From: Muribaculaceae bacterium
GTDB taxonomy: Bacteria > Bacteroidota > Bacteroidia > Bacteroidales > Muribaculaceae
Direction of reading: 5' to 3'
Length of the DNA: 64,000 nucleotides
NCBI GenBank assembly: GCA_029060725.1
Contig: JAIDTL010000109.1
Location: forward strand, 45,055-109,054
Shown: piece after piece, positions 1-8,174 of the stretch
Position numbering within the stretch: position 1 is the stretch's first letter
Layout: every line of letters starts with the position of its first letter
Program-made: the position numbers and the translations under genes
Notes under the pieces: model-generated
Told to the model about the DNA's origin: nothing
Database searches by the model: none
Seen by the model: only the letters and a program-made list of their open reading frames with translations

Positions 1-1
1 C

Positions 2-1717
2 GCCCCATCACTCAAATGGTGGCTGTCGCAATACGCAGAGGAAGCAGCTTTCTCAATTTCTTCTTCTGATCTCAAAGTGGAATCTAACTCTCATCCCAGA
101 CTCGCTCCTGAAGTAGAAAAAGAAGAAATCCCATATCTTATCAAAACTCAATGGGGACAGAGAAATCCATATAATCTTAAATGCCCGGAGCTTAACAATA
201 ATAATTGTGTTACGGGATGCGTTGCTACTGCCATGGCTCAAATACTCAAATTCCATGAGTATCCAGCTACAGGATTTGATGAAAATTCTTATCAATGGAA
301 CGACACCACTCTTTCATTCGATTTTGGTGCAACTGAATTCCGATTCAACGATATGTTGGATAATTATAAGGATGATTCCGATGAATCTCAGGACAGCGCT
401 GTAGCCGAACTCATGTATGCTTGTGGAGTCTCCGTAAATATGCTTTACGGAGCTAAAGAAAGTGGTGCTTCAGATATTTATATTCCATACGCTCTTCGTC
501 ACTTTTTCAAATACGACAATGAAGTAAAACTCCTAAAACGCTCATTCTTCTCTTCAGAAGAATGGATAGACCTTGTTTATTCAGAACTCGAGCAACAGCA
601 TCCCGTCATTATGGGAGGACAAGCTCCTTCGGGTGGACATCAGTTCATTTGCGATGGGTATGATGGCGACGGATTTTTCCATATCAATTGGGGATGGGAA
701 GGTATGAGTGATGGTTACTACCTCCTCTCTGCCCTCAATCCTGAAGAGCAAGGCACAGGAGGACATAATGGTGGGTATAATTCTAACCAAACAATTGTCT
801 GTGGCATCAAGCCTGCTAAAGAGGATTCTGCAATATGGTATCCTATTTATGCAAACAGTGGAATGGGATTCTCTAATTACACCAATTCAAATATCAATAT
901 AGTTTTTGAGCAAGGTGGAATCTTAAATGAATCACCGGAGGGAGTCACTGTCACTATGTTAGTCCAAGCTGAATCAGAAGATGGAAAGACCTACATTTCC
1001 GACCAAGGCTCTACTTTAAAGTTCCCCGGAGCTGAAAATCTTCAAAGTAAAGGATTTCGTTCTTTCAGTGCCGGACTTCCAACCGATATGCCTGCCGGAA
1101 AATATAAAGCATATATCGTTTTCAAGACTCCGGAAGGAAATATACAGAAATTGCTTTTCCCCTATACTTCCATTTCTTTCTTCTATATCGATGTCGATGC
1201 TTCCGGAAAAATCACTTGCACCATTGGCGAACCATCTGCAAGAGCAGAAATTCGTGTACTTGAGTTCGAGCCTTTAGAGCAAATTATATCCAATGAAGTA
1301 TGCATGATGAAGATAGTGTTAGAAAATATAGGAGAATACGATTATGATGATTTTATCAAATATATTGTCTATCCTCATGATTCAGACGAAGCACTATACA
1401 CTACCTATCTTGCATTCAATTCCATCGCACCTCAAAAGAAAATTAACTCATCTATTCCCTCTGTCTTTGATCTTAAGGCCGGGCTCTATGATATAGTCTT
1501 CTTCGATCAATACGGCGACATAATCAGCGAGAAATTCACAATTTCTGTTGATGCATCGGGCGTTGCATCGATTGTAGATACTGATCTGCCGCTGGATATT
1601 TATTCTGCAAGAGGAATTCTTATCAAGAAGAATGCTGATTCTGACTATGTATCTTCTCTTCCGAAGGGAATCTACATCATCAAATCAAAAGACAACACTT
1701 TCAAAATAATCAAATAA
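2..1717 (+). CDS. C10 family (streptopain-type) cysteine peptidase, 5' end outside window
   Basis: A secreted papain-like cysteine protease of family C10. The reading frame is open to the left edge, so the signal peptide and probably most of the propeptide lie outside. The catalytic Cys is in the motif TGCVATAMAQI (TGC codon at 218-220) and the catalytic His is in GGHQF (638-640), followed by the family-typical HINWGWEG segment. Next comes a beta-rich region of about 300 residues with adhesin-like modules. The last 60 residues (DIYSARGILIKK...GIYIIKSKDN) resemble C-terminal sorting tails of Bacteroidetes secreted proteins. A GTG at 77 is an internal codon, not the start. Family assignment is firm; the substrate is unknown. 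Confidence 0.9.
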   Translation, partial: APSLKWWLSQYAEEAAFSISSSDLKVESNSHPRLAPEVEKEEIPYLIKTQWGQRNPYNLKCPELNNNNCVTGCVATAMAQILKFHEYPATGFDENSYQWNDTTLSFDFGATEFRFNDMLDNYKDDSDESQDSAVAELMYACGVSVNMLYGAKESGASDIYIPYALRHFFKYDNEVKLLKRSFFSSEEWIDLVYSELEQQHPVIMGGQAPSGGHQFICDGYDGDGFFHINWGWEGMSDGYYLLSALNPEEQGTGGHNGGYNSNQTIVCGIKPAKEDSAIWYPIYANSGMGFSNYTNSNINIVFEQGGILNESPEGVTVTMLVQAESEDGKTYISDQGSTLKFPGAENLQSKGFRSFSAGLPTDMPAGKYKAYIVFKTPEGNIQKLLFPYTSISFFYIDVDASGKITCTIGEPSARAEIRVLEFEPLEQIISNEVCMMKIVLENIGEYDYDDFIKYIVYPHDSDEALYTTYLAFNSIAPQKKINSSIPSVFDLKAGLYDIVFFDQYGDIISEKFTISVDASGVASIVDTDLPLDIYSARGILIKKNADSDYVSSLPKGIYIIKSKDNTFKIIK

Positions 1718-1738
1718 GATTACACTTATTAATAAATT

Positions 1739-1768
1739 GAAGAGGCTCGCCAATCGACGAGCCTCTTC
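1739..1768. terminator. Bidirectional intrinsic terminator
   Basis: An 11-bp perfect stem (GAAGAGGCTCG, 1739-1749, with CGAGCCTCTTC, 1758-1768) and an 8-nt loop lie 21 bases after the protease stop codon. AT-rich flanks on both sides and the convergent gene at 1809-2147 suggest it serves both strands. Confidence 0.75.
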
Positions 1769-1808
1769 AATATTTATATTATATTTATTAGTCTATCTTC
1801 AATTTTAT

Positions 1809-2147
1809 TTATTGTTCATGGCTATGATCTCCATAACATACTGGATTGAAACAGTTGTCGTAACGGATATGAAGTCCGTCTCCAAGATCTACCACGTATG
1901 TAACACCTTCTCGCGTAATTTCATATACTGTCGAACCCGGGAAGCGAAGAGCCAAATGCTCAGATATCGCCTGAGGTATTTCGATGCTGCTTGATGCCGG
2001 AACCGGTGCCGGCGACGGAGCTGCTACCGGTGCTGGACTTGCCTTTGCTTCGGGTGATGCATCAGGATATGCACTGCTTTCTGCCATAGCGTTGAAACCT
2101 ACGATTGAGAGAGAGATAGCGACGATAGAGGAAAATAACTTTTTCAT
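1809..2147 (-). CDS. Small secreted PepSY-like protein with Ala/Pro linker
   Basis: A 112-residue protein with a clear signal peptide (MKKLFSSIVAISLSIVGFNAMA). An alanine/proline-rich linker built from SPAPVA-like repeats (residues about 29-52) follows. The C-terminal domain of about 55 residues (IPQAISEHLALRFPGSTVYEI...VDLGDGLHIRYD) resembles the PepSY-like domains common in small Bacteroidetes periplasmic proteins. Two Cys near the C-terminus (CFNPVC) could form a disulfide. Function is not known. It stands alone between a convergent protease and the co-directional LRR gene. The domain call is moderate; the secretion call is strong. Confidence 0.7.
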   Translation of the reverse strand: MKKLFSSIVAISLSIVGFNAMAESSAYPDASPEAKASPAPVAAPSPAPVPASSSIEIPQAISEHLALRFPGSTVYEITREGVTYVVDLGDGLHIRYDNCFNPVCYGDHSHEQ

Positions 2148-2266
2148 AGTTGTAAAGATTAAGTGTGTGAATATTAAGTTGTGTTCTCGTGCGTGTTTTT
2201 CATTTTATTAAATCAAGTTTATTTTTGATTTTTATACATTCTAAACATTATTTAAACCTTATTGGT

Positions 2267-3001
2267 TCATTTTCTGTATGTTACAATATTATTAAACATT
2301 TGCCATGATTTTGAAACATTATAGGCATCTCTTGAATTTTCAGGCACTTTAAGCACACATCTTTTATATGATTCCGCATCGTAGGGGTCAAAAATATAGC
2401 TATCGCAATCGAACTTTGGCGCTTTTACCGACGGAGCTACTATCTCCACGAGCTTAGGACAGCAGTTCATCATCAACTCTCCCAATAGTCTATCATTGGC
2501 TGGAAGCCTTACTTTCATCAGAGAATCACAATCTGAAAATGCATACGACTCTATCTCCTCAATACTATCGGGGAGAATTGCCTCCTTCAAAGAAGAGCAA
2601 AAAGAAAATGCATTGTGTCCGATATGCTTTAGTCCAAATGGAAATACCAATCCATCCAGACTTTTACAATAAGCAAACGAATTGCTCCCTATATCCTCAA
2701 GTGAAGAAGGGAAATTTATTGACTCCAATACTGAACATTCACTGAAAGCTTGAAATCCTATCTTTTTCAAACCCTCTGGCAATGTCACTTTTTTTAAAGA
2801 CGTACACCCTAAAAACGCATAGTCGGGTATTTCCTTAATTCCCTTTCCGGGTTGTACTATAACTTCGGTTATATCAGCACGATCAATATACTGACCCTCC
2901 TGAATGGGAGAAGATATGATTAGAGTTTCTGAAAATGCATTGATGGTCCACCCATGAGTCATCAATACAATCAACATTATTATAAATGATTTACGCTTCA
3001 T
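2267..3001 (-). CDS. BspA-type leucine-rich repeat protein
   Basis: A 244-residue exported protein with a hydrophobic N-terminus (residues 4-22) and about five consecutive 23-residue LRR_5/BspA repeats: AFLGCTSLKKVTLPEGLKKI, AFSECSVLESINFPSSLEDI, SFAYCKSLDGLVFPFGLKHI, AFSFCSSLKEAILPDSIEEI, AFSDCDSLMKVRLP. Such repeats mediate surface protein-protein or host binding in Bacteroidetes and Treponema. It is shorter than most BspA proteins, which often exceed 400 residues, and has no obvious anchor beyond the signal peptide. No partner gene is adjacent. Fold is certain; role is unknown. Confidence 0.85.
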   Translation of the reverse strand: MKRKSFIIMLIVLMTHGWTINAFSETLIISSPIQEGQYIDRADITEVIVQPGKGIKEIPDYAFLGCTSLKKVTLPEGLKKIGFQAFSECSVLESINFPSSLEDIGSNSFAYCKSLDGLVFPFGLKHIGHNAFSFCSSLKEAILPDSIEEIESYAFSDCDSLMKVRLPANDRLLGELMMNCCPKLVEIVAPSVKAPKFDCDSYIFDPYDAESYKRCVLKVPENSRDAYNVSKSWQMFNNIVTYRK

Positions 3002-3210
3002 ATATATTTTTTCTAAAAAAAATTTTTAGCTTAATCAAAACAATTTACATTCTCTGTTGTTTTATTGGTATAAAAATCGTTTCATGATGTTAGGTTAGTT
3101 CGAAAGTATTATGGAAAACTTTCAAGAAACAGCGGCTTGAGAAAGTAGCTGTTTTTTTATTTTTCCTCATGCATATAAGTAGTTGGGCAGAGAACGCGTG
3201 AGGGTATGTA

Positions 3211-4062
3211 TTAGAGAAGACATAGAGTGACATAGTGGTCGCTGAAAATATGACGTGCCTTTTCTGCATCTTCTTTAGTACGGAAAAGTCCGAACACTGT
3301 CGATCCTGAACCTGACATTGAAGCATAAACCGCCCCATTTTCAAGCATCTTTTCTTTAATATCCTTAAGTACTGAATGATTGGGAAACAAAGACCCTTCA
3401 AAGTCATTGACCATCTTTCCTTGCCAATCCTCCGGAGACAGCATTATAGTCTCTCTAAGTGAAAAATCAGGTTTATACGGGGTCACTCCGGCAAAAGCCT
3501 CTTTCGTCGATATCGACACCTCAGGCTTAACGAGCAAGCTCCACCAACCGGATAGATCAAGACATATAGGTTTAATCCTCTCCCCTACTCCCTCTGCATA
3601 GCATGGACAATTGTATATGAAGAAAGGGCAATCGGCACCAAGCTTCAAGGCAATCTTTGCTAACTCTTCCTTGCTGAAAGGTTCTCCACTAAGTTCATTT
3701 AGCATACATAGCACTCCGGAAGCATCTGCACTTCCACCCCCAAGTCCTGCTCCATCCGGCAGATGCTTCTCAAGAGTAATCAAATAATCACCAAGTTCAG
3801 GATATGCCTCCTTAAATACCATCCAAGCCTTATAGACTAAATTCTTCTCAAGCGGACAATCAACATTCCTACCTACAAAACGAAACTCAGTCTTTTCGGC
3901 AGGTGTTATCTCAAGAATATCACAGAATGGTTCCGGATTTTGAGGCAATCCATTATACAAACCTACAGGATAAAACACTGTCTCAAGATCATGATATCCA
4001 TCCTCTCTCTTTCTCACTATATTAAGCCCAAGATTAAACTTGGCATTTACAAACTTTATCAT
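3211..4062 (-). CDS. ispE: 4-diphosphocytidyl-2-C-methyl-D-erythritol kinase
   Basis: A GHMP kinase of the MEP isoprenoid pathway that phosphorylates CDP-ME at the 2-hydroxyl using ATP, in the cytoplasm. The 283-residue length is normal. The N-terminal NAKFNLGLNIVRKREDGYHDLETVF block carries the conserved Lys and the GYH motif. The ATP-binding loop GAGLGGGSADA is near residues 95-105, GADCPFF carries the catalytic Asp, and the C-terminal glycine motif is MSGSGSTVFG. It lies 73 bp downstream of the MATE gene on the same strand, with a heptameric repeat array filling the gap and ending 2 bp from the start codon. Confidence 0.96.
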   Translation of the reverse strand: MIKFVNAKFNLGLNIVRKREDGYHDLETVFYPVGLYNGLPQNPEPFCDILEITPAEKTEFRFVGRNVDCPLEKNLVYKAWMVFKEAYPELGDYLITLEKHLPDGAGLGGGSADASGVLCMLNELSGEPFSKEELAKIALKLGADCPFFIYNCPCYAEGVGERIKPICLDLSGWWSLLVKPEVSISTKEAFAGVTPYKPDFSLRETIMLSPEDWQGKMVNDFEGSLFPNHSVLKDIKEKMLENGAVYASMSGSGSTVFGLFRTKEDAEKARHIFSDHYVTLCLL

Positions 4063-4064
4063 CT

Positions 4065-4106
4065 TAATAATTTATAATTTTGAATTTAGAATTTAGAATT
4101 AAATAT
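4065..4106. repeat. Degenerate 7-bp tandem repeat array abutting ispE start
   Basis: Six consecutive 7-mers in register: TAATAAT, TTATAAT, TTTGAAT, TTAGAAT, TTAGAAT, TAAATAT. The array begins 2 bp upstream of the ispE start codon (minus strand). It belongs to the set of junction arrays described in the findings. Confidence 0.7.
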
Positions 4107-4135
4107 ATATTTTGAATCATGAATTGATGGAGTAT

Positions 4136-5476
4136 TCAGACTTGACTATACTGATTAGTTTTCATCTTATTATATGGATACATCAGCATCAGCACACAAG
4201 ACCTCAACCCCAAATAGCAAGTAAATGACATCCACAGCATCCATTGCGTATGGCTCAATGTATGGATGAGAATAGCAAAAAGCCCAACGCCACACAATGT
4301 TGATATAAGCATAGGGCGAGTCTTGGTAAGTCCTATATAGAAGCCATCATAGATGAATGCCATAGCTCCGGCTACCGGCAGCAATGAAACCCACAAGCGA
4401 CATTCACCCACACTATACGCAACTGCTTCCGAATCGCTTAGTAAGCTTACTATTGGTGAGAGCGCTATACTATATACACCTACAAAAACAGCAGTGACTC
4501 CAACTGTCCATTTCAGTAGAGCCTTCATCGAATTCTTAAGCATTGTATAGTCATTAGATCCATTATAGCGCCCTATCAAAGCCTCCCCTGTGAAAGCAAA
4601 TCCATCCATAAAATAAGAGAAAAAGAGAAACAGTTGATTTATCACTGCATTAGAACTTACTTCCACATCTCCGAGCCGGGCGCTATATGCATAGAGCATC
4701 ATTGTAAGAGCTATCAGGCAAGCCGATCGGAAGAATAGATTTGAATTGACATTCAACATCTGTTTCCATTCCTTTGAGTCCAAGAAAATACGGTTGGTCG
4801 CAATGCTTATACCATTCTTTTTGCACATGCGCCATGCAAACCACAAAGCGGGTATCAGTATCAGCCATTGTGACGTTACGGTGCCAATGGCAATACCTTT
4901 ATATCCCATTCCGAAGCCATACACAAGAGTGAGTGTAGCTATCACATTAAGCACACTCATACCAATGTTGACAGCCATAGCTGTTGCAGTCGACTGCATG
5001 CCTATAAACCATCCGCTCAAAGCAGTCAGCAACATCATCGGCACCGCACCTTGAATGCATACGGAAAAATATTCTCCAGACAATTCGGTGGCTTCAGGAG
5101 TGGCTCCCATAAGTTTCTGTAAGAGTACAAGTATATGAGAATGAATCGCCATAAGAAGAATTCCTATGACGATAGCTACCGACATAGAGTTCCTTAGGCT
5201 GATTTTCATTCCTTCCTTATTTCCTGCTCCATAATGAGTCGCAGTCAGACCGGAAGTGCCAGCCCTAAGAAAACTGAAAAGCCAATACATCGTAGTCACC
5301 ATCACCGATCCTATAGCCATCCCTGCCAAATATCTCTCTTCTCCCATGTGTCCGGCTACTGCCGTATCGCATATACCGAGCAATGGCACAGAAATATTAC
5401 TGACAATGGTTGGCACCGTCATCCGCACAATTTTCCTATTTAAAGACTCTTCCACAGAAGTTTTCTCGCGATTCAT
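4136..5476 (-). CDS. MATE family efflux transporter (DinF-like)
   Basis: A 446-residue inner-membrane multidrug/toxin extrusion protein with about 12 hydrophobic segments. The first helix carries the MATE-typical TVPTIVSNISVPLLGICDTAVAGHMG. The upstream in-frame ATG at 5617 would add 47 residues unlike the family and would run through the divergent gene's promoter and start, so the Met beginning MNREKTSVEES at 5476 is preferred. MATE pumps export cationic drugs or metabolites using Na+ or H+ gradients; the substrate cannot be told here. It is co-directional with ispE and divergent from the DUF3822 gene. Confidence 0.9.
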   Translation of the reverse strand: MNREKTSVEESLNRKIVRMTVPTIVSNISVPLLGICDTAVAGHMGEERYLAGMAIGSVMVTTMYWLFSFLRAGTSGLTATHYGAGNKEGMKISLRNSMSVAIVIGILLMAIHSHILVLLQKLMGATPEATELSGEYFSVCIQGAVPMMLLTALSGWFIGMQSTATAMAVNIGMSVLNVIATLTLVYGFGMGYKGIAIGTVTSQWLILIPALWFAWRMCKKNGISIATNRIFLDSKEWKQMLNVNSNLFFRSACLIALTMMLYAYSARLGDVEVSSNAVINQLFLFFSYFMDGFAFTGEALIGRYNGSNDYTMLKNSMKALLKWTVGVTAVFVGVYSIALSPIVSLLSDSEAVAYSVGECRLWVSLLPVAGAMAFIYDGFYIGLTKTRPMLISTLCGVGLFAILIHTLSHTQWMLWMSFTCYLGLRSCVLMLMYPYNKMKTNQYSQV

Positions 5477-5519
5477 ACTACAAAGTTCAAAAAAAAATGC
5501 GAAACTTACAAGAAATAAG

Positions 5520-5550
5520 TTGTTTTTAGTTGAAATTATTGCTAATTTTG
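5520..5550 (+). promoter_or_regulatory. Bacteroidetes-type promoter of the DUF3822-rsmD operon
   Basis: TTG at 5520-5522, then 20 bp, then TAATTTTG at 5543-5550, matches the Bacteroidetes -33/-7 consensus. The start codon of the next gene is only 4 bases after the -7 box, so transcription should begin at or very near the ATG. Confidence 0.7.
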
Positions 5551-5554
5551 CACT

Positions 5555-6385
5555 ATGACTGAAAATATATCCCATATCGGCAGCCACCCTGACTTCCTTG
5601 ACAACGGGCAGTGGCATCTCGCCGTAGACATATCAAGGCACGGTTTCGGCGCTTGGCTACTCCCTGACGAGTCGCTTAATGCTGCGCCTCGTATGATCTC
5701 ACGAATGTCGTGGCACCCATCTGATGAAGGACTGCTTCAAAGAATAGAAGACACTGTATATGATAATCCTACAGTGCTCGATGATTATTCAGCTGACATC
5801 ATATTGGAGTCAGACCGACAACTTTGGCTTCCAGCCTCTTTATACCCTACTGATGAGGATTGCGCTGATGCATACGTATCGGTCTATGGGGGAGATATCC
5901 TTGATGTAATGGTCAATGACCTGCGCAATGAGAAGTGTGCATTTATGCTGACCCCGGGACTCAAGTCATTTATGCAGCGATCATTCCCCGGCGCCCGAAT
6001 TTGGAGCCAGCAAGCTCTCCTATTGGAAGCATCGTCTCAACCCCACGAGTCGTTTAAAGGTCTTCTCGATATCCGCCAGTCTTCTTTCGACTTAATACTT
6101 TTTAGGCGAGGAGAACTGCTTAGTGCATCAACACATCTATGGAAGACAGACACCGACATAGCTTATATTCTTCTTAATATTCTCCAGACATACGATGCTC
6201 CATCGCCCGAGACAGAAATTGTATTCAGTGGAATCCGCGACGTGCGACAGTCTCTTGGCAAGACATTGCAACCTTATTTTAAGACAATCAGCCAGAAAAA
6301 CCATGACTTAGATGGTAAGGAAATCCCGACTGCCGTCTACCTGGCTATCAATAGAAAGAAAAAATATGCGTATCATACGAGGTAA
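5555..6385 (+). CDS. DUF3822 family protein
   Basis: A 276-residue cytoplasmic protein that looks like the Bacteroidetes DUF3822 family, which commonly sits just before rsmD as it does here. The family is thought to have a degenerate actin/ASKHA-like fold; no catalytic motif is visible. The start MTENISHIGSHPDFLDNG is the only ATG before residue 50, and the promoter's -7 box ends 4 bases before it, so the mRNA may be leaderless. The 3' end overlaps rsmD by 20 bases, implying translational coupling. Biochemical role unknown. Confidence 0.75.
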   Translation: MTENISHIGSHPDFLDNGQWHLAVDISRHGFGAWLLPDESLNAAPRMISRMSWHPSDEGLLQRIEDTVYDNPTVLDDYSADIILESDRQLWLPASLYPTDEDCADAYVSVYGGDILDVMVNDLRNEKCAFMLTPGLKSFMQRSFPGARIWSQQALLLEASSQPHESFKGLLDIRQSSFDLILFRRGELLSASTHLWKTDTDIAYILLNILQTYDAPSPETEIVFSGIRDVRQSLGKTLQPYFKTISQKNHDLDGKEIPTAVYLAINRKKKYAYHTR

Positions 6386-6905
6386 ATATGGGAAGCGGCG
6401 TTTTGACGTGCCTCATAATATTACGGCGCGGCCTACCACCGACTTTGCAAAAGAAAACATTTTCAATGTCATCGAAAATATTGAAGACATCGAAGGGAAA
6501 GACGTTCTTGATCTCTTTGCCGGCACCGGTGCGATCAGTCTTGAATTTCTTTCAAGAGGAGCAAAATCGGTGACATCGGTAGAAATGGCTGCGACTCAAG
6601 CTAATTTCATAAGAAGCGTAAAAGAAAAACTCGGTGATGAAGCCCTTCGTGTGATCCGAGGAGATGTCTTCAAATTCATTGCATCGGCTAAAAAGCACTA
6701 TGACATAGTCTTCGCCGACCCTCCTTACGACCATCCGAGATTTGATGAAATCCCGGAGATAATTCTCAATTCTACTCTTGTAAAGCCCGGCTCTCTCGTG
6801 ATAATAGAACATAGCGACAAGCACGACTTCTCCTCTTTACCTCACTTTGAACAGCACCGAGCATACGGCTCTGTCAATTTTTCACTCTTCCGCCTCCCTG
6901 ACTAA
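6366..6905 (+). CDS. rsmD: 16S rRNA (guanine966-N2)-methyltransferase
   Basis: RsmD methylates G966 of 16S rRNA using S-adenosylmethionine. The chosen start gives MRIIRGKYGKRRF, the family-typical N-terminus, and 179 residues; a longer frame from 6312 would lie wholly inside the upstream gene. The SAM-binding motif I is DLFAGTGAISLEFLSRGA, and the amino-methyltransferase motif is FADPPYDHP. It overlaps the DUF3822 gene by 20 bases and is followed 51 bases later by ribBA, probably in one transcript. Confidence 0.95.
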   Translation: MRIIRGKYGKRRFDVPHNITARPTTDFAKENIFNVIENIEDIEGKDVLDLFAGTGAISLEFLSRGAKSVTSVEMAATQANFIRSVKEKLGDEALRVIRGDVFKFIASAKKHYDIVFADPPYDHPRFDEIPEIILNSTLVKPGSLVIIEHSDKHDFSSLPHFEQHRAYGSVNFSLFRLPD

Positions 6906-6956
6906 TACTCCCAGTTAGTCAGATTAAACAAATTAGCCTGATATAATTCATCAATC

Positions 6957-8171
6957 ATGGATACAAACATTAAATTAGATACTATAGAAGAAGCTATTCA
7001 AGACTTTAAGAACGGGAAATTTGTAATTGTAGTCGATGACGAAGACCGAGAAAATGAAGGCGACCTCATCATTGCTGCTGAGAAAATTACTCCCGAGCAA
7101 GTCAACTTCATGCTCCGGAATGCAAGAGGAGTGCTTTGTGCTCCACTCACTATGAAGCGTTGCAAGGAACTTGATCTTGGATTCCAAGTGCAAGAAAACA
7201 CCTCGATGCTCGGCACTCCTTTTACTATAACTGTTGATAAGCTTGAAGGCTGCACCACCGGAGTCAGTGCCAACGATCGTGCAGCCACACTTAATGCTCT
7301 CGCCGACCCAAAATCAACACCCTCTACTTTTGGAAGACCGGGGCATATCAACCCTCTATATGCTCAAGACAGAGGTGTACTTGAAAGAGCAGGGCATACG
7401 GAAGCTGCCGTAGACCTTGCACGCTTGGCAGGGCTCGAACCAGCCGGCGTTCTTATGGAAATCATGAATGAAGATGGTTCTATGGCTCGTCTTCCTGAAT
7501 TGAGAAGACTTGCAGATGAATGGGGAATGAAATTAATAAGTATACGCGATCTCATCTCATATCGCCTTCAAAACGACAATCTCCTTGAAAAGGGAGAAGA
7601 AGTGGATATGCCTACCGCATACGGTCACTTCAGGCTCATTCCATTCCGCGACAAAGTCAATGGGCTGGAACATATAGCTCTCATAAAGGGTGATGTGGCA
7701 GACGGAGAGCCTGTCCTTGTCAGAGTACACAGCAGTTGCGCGACGGGCGACATATTCGGATCCAAGCGATGCGAATGTGGCGAACAACTTCACAAAGCAA
7801 TGGAACTTATCGAGAAAGAAGGGCGCGGCGCTATTGTATATCTCAATCAAGAAGGACGTGGCATTGGCCTGATGGATAAGATAAAGGCGTATAAACTTCA
7901 GGAAGAAGGTCTCGACACAGTAGATGCCAACCTTCACCTCGGGCACAAAGCCGACGAACGAAACTATGGTGTAGGTGCATCTATACTCCATGCTCTTGGC
8001 ATCAAAAAGATGCGTCTTATGAGCAATAATCCTATGAAGCGCATCGGTCTTGAAGGCTTCGGAATTGAGACTGTAGAAAATGTCCCTCTCGAAGTCTTGC
8101 CAAATAAATACAATAGCTTCTATATGCACACTAAAAAGGAGCGCATGGGTCATAACCTTAAATTAAGCTAA
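6957..8171 (+). CDS. ribBA: Bifunctional DHBP synthase / GTP cyclohydrolase II
   Basis: Catalyses two entry steps of riboflavin synthesis: ribulose-5-phosphate to 3,4-dihydroxy-2-butanone 4-phosphate (N-terminal half, about 1-205) and GTP to the diamino-pyrimidinone (C-terminal half). The N-half shows [12 protein letters not shown] and RPGHINPL. The C-half shows the zinc site [15 protein letters not shown] and the LNQEGRGIG and MSNNPMK motifs. The length of 404 residues is normal for the fusion. The S9 peptidase gene starts 3 bases after the stop. No FMN riboswitch is visible upstream, and the gene probably shares the DUF3822-rsmD promoter. Confidence 0.97.
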   Translation: MDTNIKLDTIEEAIQDFKNGKFVIVVDDEDRENEGDLIIAAEKITPEQVNFMLRNARGVLCAPLTMKRCKELDLGFQVQENTSMLGTPFTITVDKLEGCTTGVSANDRAATLNALADPKSTPSTFGRPGHINPLYAQDRGVLERAGHTEAAVDLARLAGLEPAGVLMEIMNEDGSMARLPELRRLADEWGMKLISIRDLISYRLQNDNLLEKGEEVDMPTAYGHFRLIPFRDKVNGLEHIALIKGDVADGEPVLVRVHSSCATGDIFGSKRCECGEQLHKAMELIEKEGRGAIVYLNQEGRGIGLMDKIKAYKLQEEGLDTVDANLHLGHKADERNYGVGASILHALGIKKMRLMSNNPMKRIGLEGFGIETVENVPLEVLPNKYNSFYMHTKKERMGHNLKLS

Positions 8172-8174
8172 TTT

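Noticed and set aside
3128..3165. Terminator for ispE
   Set aside because: The AACAGC/GCTGTT stem has its T-run on the plus strand, whereas the flanking genes are on the minus strand; the minus-strand version has only a weak T-tract.
7557..8153. 198-codon minus-strand frame opposite ribBA
   Set aside because: Shadow of the GTP cyclohydrolase II half; no independent evidence.
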